Shown one piece after another: positions 18,839 through 26,900 of a stretch of DNA of 64,000 nucleotides. Made by a program: the position numbers and the translations under genes. The DNA is from OLB11 sp041392835 (GTDB lineage Bacteria > Bacteroidota > Bacteroidia > Chitinophagales > Chitinophagaceae), in the NCBI GenBank assembly GCA_041392835.1, contig JAWKLF010000001.1:620001-684000 (forward strand), read 5' to 3'. How positions within the stretch are numbered: position 1 is the first letter of the stretch; the number at the start of each line of letters is the position of its first letter. The notes under the pieces are model-generated. The model had not been told where the DNA came from and searched no databases. It saw nothing but the letters and a program-made list of their open reading frames with translations.

Positions 18839-20011
18839 ATGAAAAAACAAATCGTAAAAACAACATCAAAGCTGTTTCTGACACTTATGCTGTTCTTAAC
18901 AGCAGTCACCGGCTTCGCTCAGCTTCCGCAACAAATGAATGTGGATATGAGAAACGTAACCTTGGTTGATCCAAGTACTATTGAATTTGAAATTTGGATT
19001 GCAAATGCATCTACTAACGGAGATGTTTGTAAACTACAATCAATCCAAATGGGTTTAGACTTTAACCAAGCTATCTTAGATGGTGGAACGCCTACTTCTG
19101 TATTGTATTTAAATAATCCAGCATTATCGGCAGCAGGCATGAAAGCACACACACCTAATATGGCTACACCAGGGCATTGGAGAGTAGCAGCTCAAGTGGA
19201 ACTATCATCGGCTAACGCTACATTGATTGAACTTGCTCCTACAGGAATTCGCTATGGTACCTATCGAATTACCAATTCGGTACCTTTTGCTCAAGGACAA
19301 AGTACAAATTTTGCTTGGAACGTATCTAATAATACTGGTAAAACAAGAACAACAGTTACAGCTTTTATAAATGCATCTACTTTGGGTAAAGCATATGTAA
19401 AACCAGGTTCTACTCCATTTGTATCAACAGCTATTGAAGGTCTAAATCCAACTGTAATGAACATCACTATCCCTTCTTTATGTACTGATATTCATAATGC
19501 ACCTGTAGCAGTATCTGCTTGTGATTCTTATGTATGGGCAGTAGATGGTAACACTTATTCTGTAAGTGGTCAATACACTGCTATTACTCCTATCCCAGGT
19601 GGAACTTGTAATCAGTATGATACATTAGACTTAACTATCAACACAACTACAAATAATCCTACGCAAGTTGAAACAGCTTGTGATTCATACACATGGTCAG
19701 TAGATGGTAATACTTATACTGCAAGTGGTATGTACACATATACTGGCACAGGTGCAAATGGTTGTCCTGATAACTACACATTAGACTTGACTATCAATAC
19801 AAGTACCAACAATCCTACGCAAATTGAATCAGCTTGTGATTCATACACATGGTCAGTAGATGGTAACACTTACACAGCAAGTGGTATATACACATACACG
19901 GGCACAGGCGCAAACGGTTGTCCTGATAACTATACTTTAGATCTAACAACACAACTACAAATAATCCCACACAAGTTGAAACTGCTTGTGATTCATACAC
20001 ATGGTCAGTAG
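18839..20011 (+). CDS. T9SS-exported repeat protein, N-terminal fragment (frameshifted)
   Basis: This is the first part of a gene that should run to 22098. It has a signal peptide (LFLTLMLFLTAVTGFAQ). An N-terminal domain of about 180 residues is shared with the gene at 29302: TIEFEIWI, a GLDFNQAILDGG segment, RVAAQV and ITNSVPF. Then come one divergent and two canonical Cys-containing 52-residue repeats (ACDSYTWSVDGNTY). The frame breaks at 19947/19948, where a repeat unit is four bases short, and a stop follows at 20011. The shift coincides with the join of a 308-base tandem duplication. It may be a true mutation or an assembly error. The N-domain may be cohesin-like; that is inference. Confidence 0.75.
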   Translation: MKKQIVKTTSKLFLTLMLFLTAVTGFAQLPQQMNVDMRNVTLVDPSTIEFEIWIANASTNGDVCKLQSIQMGLDFNQAILDGGTPTSVLYLNNPALSAAGMKAHTPNMATPGHWRVAAQVELSSANATLIELAPTGIRYGTYRITNSVPFAQGQSTNFAWNVSNNTGKTRTTVTAFINASTLGKAYVKPGSTPFVSTAIEGLNPTVMNITIPSLCTDIHNAPVAVSACDSYVWAVDGNTYSVSGQYTAITPIPGGTCNQYDTLDLTINTTTNNPTQVETACDSYTWSVDGNTYTASGMYTYTGTGANGCPDNYTLDLTINTSTNNPTQIESACDSYTWSVDGNTYTASGIYTYTGTGANGCPDNYTLDLTTQLQIIPHKLKLLVIHTHGQ

Positions 20012-21057
20012 ATGGTAATACCTATACTGCAAGTGGTATGTACACATATACTGGCACAGGTGCAAATGGTTGTCCTGATAACTACACATTAGACTTGACT
20101 ATCAATACAAGTACCAACAATCCTACGCAAATTGAATCAGCTTGTGATTCATACACATGGTCAGTAGATGGTAACACTTACACAGCAAGTGGTATATACA
20201 CATACACGGGCACAGGCGCAAACGGTTGTCCTGATAACTATACTTTAGATCTAACAATCAATACAAGTACAAATAATCCTACGCAAGTTGAAACAGCTTG
20301 TGATTCATATACATGGTCAGTAGATGGTAATACTTATACTGCAAGTGGTATCTACACATATACTACAACAGGTCAAAACGGTTGTCCTGATAACTATACT
20401 TTAGATTTAACTATCAATACAAGTACCAACAATCCTACACAAGTTGAAACAGCTTGTGATTCATACACATGGTCAGTAGATGGTAATACCTATACTGCAA
20501 GTGGTATGTACACATACACTGGCACAGGTTCAAACGGTTGTCCTGATAACTACACATTAGATTTAACTATCAATACAAGTACCAACAATCCTACGCAAGT
20601 TGAAACTGCTTGTGATTCATACACATGGTCAGTAGACGGTAATACTTATACTGCAAGTGGTATGTACACATACACTGGCACAGGTGCAAACGGTTGTCCT
20701 GATAATTACACATTAGATTTAACTATCAATACAAGTACCAACAATCCTACGCAAGTTGAAACTGCTTGTGATTCATACACATGGTCAGTAGACGGTAATA
20801 CTTATACTGCAAGTGGTATGTATACATACACTGGCACAGGTGCAAATGGTTGTCCTGATAATTACACATTAGATTTAACAATCAATACAGCAACTAACAA
20901 TCCAGTACAAACAGTTACAGCTTGTAATACTTATACTTGGTCAGTAGATGGTAACACATACACTACAAGTGGTATGTATACATACACTGGCACAGGTGCA
21001 AATGGTTGTCCTGATAACTACACATTAGATTTAACTATTACTACTGGTACAGCGGTT
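19499..21057 (+). repeat. Tandem array of 156-base coding repeats
   Basis: Nine units of 156 bases (52 residues; starts at 19658, 19814, 19966, 20122, 20278, 20434, 20590, 20746 and 20902) follow one divergent 159-base unit from 19499. Each encodes TACDSYTWSVDGNTY...NGCPDNYTLDLTINT with two cysteines about 27 residues apart, a likely intradomain disulphide. The unit from 19814 is only 152 bases long. Blocks 19640-19947 and 19948-20255 are near-identical. Confidence 0.95.
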
Positions 21058-22098
21058 ACAGTAACTGCAAGTGACGTAACAGCATGTGTTAACGCAATAG
21101 TAGATTTAACATCTGCAGTTTCACCAGCAGGTGGTACTTTCAGTGTAGCTAATCCTTACACAGGTCCTTCTTCAGCTGCAACTATTCCTTATACTTACAC
21201 CTATACAGACCCAGGAGGTTGTACAGGTTCTGCAACAGCTAACATGATATTTACTTCAGTTGCTAATGTAACTAACTTCATGGCTTCTTCAATAGGTGGT
21301 ACAACAGTTGTATTTACTTGGGATAATGTAGCTGGTGCAGCTTGGTACACATTACGTTACAGAGAAGTTGGTACAACTACATGGACTTACAAAACAAGTA
21401 CATCATCTCCTAAAACTGTTACTGGTTTAACAGCTGGTACAGACTATGAATTTGAAATTAGAGCAAATTGTAGCTCTACTTCGCCAGGTAACTACGGTTC
21501 TAACATTACAGTTTCAACAAATGCAGGTTGTCCTACTCCAGTTGGTTTAGCGGCCTCTAATGTTACAGCTAGCAATGCTACTATTTCTTGGACTCCTTCA
21601 GCAGGTGCATTATGGTATAATATCCGTTTCCGTCCTGTAGGTTCTACAACATGGGTAGTATATTCAGCTCCAGCTTCTGCTACTATTACATTAACTGGCT
21701 TAATGGCAAGTACTCAGTATGAATATCAAGTATTAGCAAAATGTGCTAATAACGATATTAGTGGATGGAGTATCTTAGAAAACTTCACAACTACAGCATC
21801 TAAAAATAGCCAAGTTGAAGAAGTAAGTGCTGAAACTTTTGTTGCAAACATCACTGTTTATCCAAATCCAGTTCGTAATATCTTGAATGTAGAAGTAACT
21901 GCTACTGCTAAAGAAAATACAACTGTTAAAGTATTTGATATGAGCGGTCGTTTAGTTAAACAATTACAAGCAAATACAGAAGTAGGAGTAAACAACTTGA
22001 GCATCGATTTAAGTGATGTATCAAATGGTTTATACTCAGTACAAGTATATGCTAATGATAATTTAACGCACATTAGTAAAGTGAACAAACAAGACTAG
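20038..22098 (+). CDS. T9SS-exported repeat protein, C-terminal fragment with sorting domain
   Basis: This is the continuation of the gene that starts at 18839, in a different frame; coding similarity in this frame reaches back to about 19950. It holds the remaining 52-residue repeats, a short SDVTACVNAIVDL Ig-like domain, and two fibronectin III domains (about 21265-21515 and 21520-21800). It ends in a type A T9SS sorting domain (VYPNPVRNILNVEV, KVFDMSGRLVKQ, LSNGLYSVQV-like strands; about 21840-22095). That tail normally directs export through T9SS and attachment to the cell surface. Without repair of the frameshift the tail would be lost from the product. A terminator follows at 22119. Confidence 0.75.
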   Translation: MYTYTGTGANGCPDNYTLDLTINTSTNNPTQIESACDSYTWSVDGNTYTASGIYTYTGTGANGCPDNYTLDLTINTSTNNPTQVETACDSYTWSVDGNTYTASGIYTYTTTGQNGCPDNYTLDLTINTSTNNPTQVETACDSYTWSVDGNTYTASGMYTYTGTGSNGCPDNYTLDLTINTSTNNPTQVETACDSYTWSVDGNTYTASGMYTYTGTGANGCPDNYTLDLTINTSTNNPTQVETACDSYTWSVDGNTYTASGMYTYTGTGANGCPDNYTLDLTINTATNNPVQTVTACNTYTWSVDGNTYTTSGMYTYTGTGANGCPDNYTLDLTITTGTAVTVTASDVTACVNAIVDLTSAVSPAGGTFSVANPYTGPSSAATIPYTYTYTDPGGCTGSATANMIFTSVANVTNFMASSIGGTTVVFTWDNVAGAAWYTLRYREVGTTTWTYKTSTSSPKTVTGLTAGTDYEFEIRANCSSTSPGNYGSNITVSTNAGCPTPVGLAASNVTASNATISWTPSAGALWYNIRFRPVGSTTWVVYSAPASATITLTGLMASTQYEYQVLAKCANNDISGWSILENFTTTASKNSQVEEVSAETFVANITVYPNPVRNILNVEVTATAKENTTVKVFDMSGRLVKQLQANTEVGVNNLSIDLSDVSNGLYSVQVYANDNLTHISKVNKQD

Positions 22099-22118
22099 TT
22101 ATTTAGTTAAGTTTTAAT

Positions 22119-22151
22119 AAAAAATGGGGTGGATTTTCCACCCCATTTTTT
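22119..22151. terminator. Strong bidirectional rho-independent terminator
   Basis: A 14-base perfect inverted repeat, AAAAAATGGGGTGG / CCACCCCATTTTTT, has a five-base loop. It separates the transcription unit ending at 22098 from the one beginning at 22267. Confidence 0.93.
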
Positions 22152-22266
22152 ATTTATTGACGTACCAATTTTATACTCAAATATTTTTCTTTTTCCATTT
22201 TATTCGATAAATTGCAGTTCTTTCTATTAATTATCTAAAATTTCTTAATCTTTAAAACAAAAAAAC

Positions 22267-22542
22267 ATGAAAAACACGATTTACATGAAACTCATGTTAG
22301 GAGTTCTGACGAAAGTCTCATTATTCCTACTCATGCTCTTTGGCACGCTTGGTGCTAATGCACAAACGACCACATTGAACACAACGGCTGTTTCTGGTTG
22401 GTCAAACAATAACGGTTCAGGAACCGTTACTTTTAATCTTGAAAATACCAATGCTTATGGTATTCTCATAACTGAAATTGAAGGAGTATCGGTACGGCAG
22501 GTGCGACAACTTGCGATATTTGGTATAAAACCACTCCAATAA
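22267..22542 (+). CDS. Giant secreted beta-helix/dockerin-like protein, N-terminal fragment
   Basis: This is the first piece of a gene that should run from 22267 to 29271 (about 2330 residues). The signal peptide is clear (VSLFLLMLFGTLGANAQ), and the mature part begins TTTLNTTAVSGWSNNNG, a domain with GILITEIEGVS. The true frame is lost near 22490. Adding one G to a GG there continues the protein as GTAGATTCDIWYKTTP in the next frame, which breaks again near 22552. The tail from there to 22542 is therefore out of frame. Two single-base losses in 65 bases suggest sequencing error or decay. Confidence 0.65.
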   Translation: MKNTIYMKLMLGVLTKVSLFLLMLFGTLGANAQTTTLNTTAVSGWSNNNGSGTVTFNLENTNAYGILITEIEGVSVRQVRQLAIFGIKPLQ

Positions 22543-22642
22543 GCGGGGCTCCGGTGTTATCTCTGTTGCTAATGGATGGACTTTAGGAGCTACGGGTACA
22601 TTTACAGCTGTTGCCAACACAAGTTCATTAACTACACAAGTA

Positions 22643-23905
22643 ATGCTTACAGGTATAAGTGTACTTATTCCAAGTGGAGTTACATATGGTATAGCCGTTT
22701 CGGCTTATTCTGGAACTTCAGGAAGACAGCGTTATCATACAATGGTGTCGCCAAACATTCCACTTACAACAGTATCTGATGGAGGTGTTAATTTAACGAT
22801 GGGTACTAATATTAGCTATGGTGGTGGAGTTCCCAATGGTACGGCGCCAACCAATTCGCCCAGAGGTTGGATTGGAAAACTTTCCTTTGTTCCAGATGCA
22901 CCTTGCGTTTTTCCGCCAACAGGGGGTAATGCTACAACTACCAATGCAACACCATGTTCTGGTCAAAACTTTACTTTGAACCTAACAGGTAACAGTGGAG
23001 GTTCTGGTCAAACGTATCAGTGGCAATATTCTACTACTTCAACAGGACCTTGGACCAATATTGGAGGGTTGTTAACCTCTCCTGCCTTTACAACTTCATC
23101 AACTGTTCCTTACTATTATCAGTGCGAACTTACCTGTTCGGCAAACACGGGGTACAGCGCACCAGTTTTTGTAAATGTACCAACACCATTCTCAGGAGGT
23201 ACTTATACCATCAATAATACCTTACCAACTGGTGGAACTAACTTTAATTCATTTGCAGATGCAGTATCTGCCATTTCTTGTGGCATATCGGGACCTGTTG
23301 TTTTTAATGTAGCAACTGGTACTGGTCCATATAATGAGCAAGTTACTATTCCTTCTATAGTAGGCACTAATGCTACAAATACTGTAACCTTTAATGGTAA
23401 TGGTGAAACGTTGACTTATTTAGCAAATGCTACATTACCTCATACTTTTGGTTTAGACGGTGCTGATTATATTACCGTAAATGACTTGAATATTGAAGGT
23501 ACAGACCCTACCTATGCTATTGTATGTCACTTATATAACGATGCGGATAATAATGCTTTTAACAACTGTACATTTACAGCACCTTTAAATAGTACGGGTA
23601 CGTTCACAATTCCATTTTCTATAAGTGGATCTGCTACAACAGGAGCAAGTTCAGGAAACTGTGGTGAAGACAATATCGTAACTGGATGTACTGCTATTGG
23701 AGGTTATTATTCTATGTATTTCTATGGCAATAGTGGTGCTTTGAGTACTGGTAATAAAGCCATCAATTGTTCTGCTAAAGATTTCTATTTGTATGGTATC
23801 TATGCCTTATATCAAGATGGTTGGGAAGTAAGAGGTTGTACAGTAGAACGTCCTACTAGAACTACATTGAGTACTTTTTATGGTATTTATTCTTCTAGGT
23901 ACTAG
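22643..23905 (+). CDS. Giant secreted beta-helix/dockerin-like protein, second fragment
   Basis: This is the second piece of the 22267-29271 gene. In-frame coding similarity begins upstream of the first ATG, near 22547 (GVISVANGWTLGATG). It carries the end of the N-terminal domain, an Ig-like domain (QTYQWQYSTTSTGPW, 22900-23180) and most of a first parallel beta-helix domain. The helix contains YTINNTLPTGGTNFNSF, GPYNEQVTIP, DYITVNDLNIEGT and an N-rich ladder. The frame ends at a stop at 23903-23905. The next frame resumes VLGSIIHKNIV, which matches the equivalent point in the second beta-helix (CVGSLIEKNKV). One missing base near 23898 explains this. Confidence 0.7.
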   Translation: MLTGISVLIPSGVTYGIAVSAYSGTSGRQRYHTMVSPNIPLTTVSDGGVNLTMGTNISYGGGVPNGTAPTNSPRGWIGKLSFVPDAPCVFPPTGGNATTTNATPCSGQNFTLNLTGNSGGSGQTYQWQYSTTSTGPWTNIGGLLTSPAFTTSSTVPYYYQCELTCSANTGYSAPVFVNVPTPFSGGTYTINNTLPTGGTNFNSFADAVSAISCGISGPVVFNVATGTGPYNEQVTIPSIVGTNATNTVTFNGNGETLTYLANATLPHTFGLDGADYITVNDLNIEGTDPTYAIVCHLYNDADNNAFNNCTFTAPLNSTGTFTIPFSISGSATTGASSGNCGEDNIVTGCTAIGGYYSMYFYGNSGALSTGNKAINCSAKDFYLYGIYALYQDGWEVRGCTVERPTRTTLSTFYGIYSSRY

Positions 23906-23946
23906 GAAGTATTATACATAAGAATATAGTTAGAGACCCATTTGCA

Positions 23947-26900
23947 ATGTCAACAACATCCACAAGTTCAGCATATTGTATATATGTAGGAACTGATGGT
24001 ACTTTAGGCAACGAGCATAAAGTAATTAATAATTTAGTATATAATATTAACTCGAATGGTTTAATAGCTGGTATTTATGAATCAGGAGCTGATTATATTC
24101 AGACTTATCACAATACTATCGTTTTTGACGATGCCGTAAATACAGCAGGTACTACCTATGGTATATATAACACAGGTACAGTAGGTAATAAAGATATACA
24201 AAATAATATTATAGTTATTACAAGAGCTGGAACTGGCACTAAATATGGGTATTATTTTACTAGTGTTGCTCCTGTTTCAAATTATAATGATGTATATATA
24301 AATGCTCCTAGTGGAAACTTTGGATACTTTGTATCAACTACCTATGCCGATTTGCCTACATGGCAATCAGCTACTTCACAGGATGCTAATTCTGTAAGTA
24401 TTGACCCTCAATTTTTAGCCCCTACTATATTTATTCCAACAAATCCAGCTGTAAATGACTTAGGTAATGCAGCTGTAGGTGTATTAGAAGATATAGACGG
24501 GAATCCACGTTCTTTGGTAAATCCAGATATGGGGGCCTATGAATTCTCAATTTCTGGATGTACTAACCCTCCAACACCAGGAACAGTTTCTTCAACATCA
24601 ACAAATGTTTGTAATGGAGAGTTGTTTACTTTGAGTCTTTCTGGTGGTACTTTTGGAGTGGGCCAAACATATCAATGGGAAAGCTCGCCAGATAATATTG
24701 TGTGGACACCAATCGTAGGTGCTGATCAACCTTCATATTCTGCTACTCAAGCTTATACCACGTATTATCGTTGTGCGGTAACTTGCGGTGTAACAGTAAA
24801 CTCTGCAGAATTACAAATTATTTCTACTGTTGCTCCTTTGGCTGGTTTATACACTATCAATCAAACTTTACCTACAGGTGGTACGAATTATAATTCATTC
24901 AACGATTTATTGTTAGATTTGAATTGTGGAGGCGTTTCTGCACCAGTAGTTATTGATGTAGTAAGTGGTACTGGCCCATACAATGAGCAAGTATCTTTTG
25001 GAGCCATAGGAGGTGTTGATGCTACCAACACTATTACTATTAATGGTAATGGTAATTTATTAACCTATGCAGCATCATTATCTACAGCTCCTTCTACCTT
25101 GGAGTTGAATGGCACAGATTATTTAATTATTAATGATTTGAATGTAGAAGGTACAGGCGCTACATATGCATTTGCATGTCATTTATGGAATAATGCAGAT
25201 AATAATACTTTCAACAACTGTATTTTCACGGTTCCTATAGCAAATACAGGCACAGCAAATAGCCCATTCTCATGTAGTGCATCTGCTACGTCAACAACAA
25301 CAACAGGTGCTTCAGGTATCAATAATGTGTTGACAGGTTGTTCAACTATTGGTGGATATTATAACTGTGTTTTTGCGGGAAATAGTACACTGCTTGCTAC
25401 AGGAAACAAAATAATTAGTCACAGTGCTCAAGATTTTTATTTGTATGGCATTTACATGCTTTATCAAGATGGTATAGAAGTATCTGGCTGTGATGTGTCA
25501 AGACCAACAAGAACTACTGTGTCTACTACGTATGCTATTTATGCTTCATCTGGTTGTGTTGGATCTTTAATAGAAAAAAATAAGGTACACAATTTATTTG
25601 ACCAAGCTCTAACTTCCACATCGACTACATATTGTATATACGTTTTATCTGATGGAACTCTTGGAAATGAAAACAAAGTATTTAATAATGTCGTTTATAA
25701 TATAAATAATGGTGGTGGTACTCAGGCTGGCTTATACTTGTCGGGTGCTGACTATGTTCAAGCTTATCATAATACAATTTCTTTGGATGATGCTGCAGCT
25801 ACTGCTGGAACAGTATATGGTATCTATAGTACAGGAACTGTTGGAAACATTGACATAAAAAATAATATTATTACAGTAGGTAGAGGTGGTACTGGTACCA
25901 AATACGGTTTATATTATACTAATAATACGCAAGCTTCTGACTACAATGATGTATATGTATCTTCTACAACAGGTACTAACTACTTTGGATATAATGCCGG
26001 TACTACCTATGCTGATTTAACAGCATGGCAAGCCACTACATACGATGCTAATAGTATTAGTGTAGATCCTGTTTATGTTGATATGGTTTTAGGCAATTAT
26101 GCACCAGCTACAGTTGCGGTTGATAATTTAGGTACTCCATTAACAGCAGTTGTTGATGATATTAATGGAGATCCTCGTTCGGCTACAACACCAGATATGG
26201 GTGCTTATGAATTTTCAGTTCCAACAGATGATTTAGCGATTACAGCTTTAATAGACCCTACAGTGGGTACAGGTTGTAAAACAACAAATGAAACTATTAC
26301 AGTAGAATTGAAAAACTATGGTTTAAATCCAATTGATTTCTCTTTGGCCCCAACCAATATTACAGTAAATGTTGGTGGCCCTATTCCAAATGTAATATTT
26401 GAAACATTAACTTTTGGTACGATACCAGTAGGTGGCACATTAAATGTAACGTTGACTACAACAACAGATATGACCTTGCCTGGTACGTATACATTTGATG
26501 CATCTGTACTTTATTTATTAGATGCTAATTCAAGTAATGACGTATTACCAACTCAAACAGTAGTTTTACCTAATTTAGTTGCGGGAGCAATTGTGTCAAG
26601 CGTAAATTCAATTTGTGTTTCAGAATCGCCAACCTTTACTTTAACAGGTCAAGATGGTGTAGGTAATATACAATGGATGGAATCTACAGTAAGTGCTACT
26701 GGTCCATGGACTAATGTAGGTACAAACAGTACAACATATACACCAACAGCACCATATACACAAGCTATGTGGGTAACAGCTGAAGTATCTTGTAATACAT
26801 CTACTGCATCTGCTAATGTAATAGATTTGCCATACTTTAATCCAACAATAGCTAGTACCATGCCAGGTACAATTTGCGGTCCAGGTGTAGTATCGCTTTC

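Noticed and set aside
19940..20011. Programmed ribosomal frameshift in the repeat protein
   Set aside because: No slippery heptamer or downstream structure is seen, and a four-base loss at a duplication join explains the shift more simply.
19499..21057. CRISPR array
   Set aside because: The repeats are 156 bases, contiguous and protein coding; there are no spacers.
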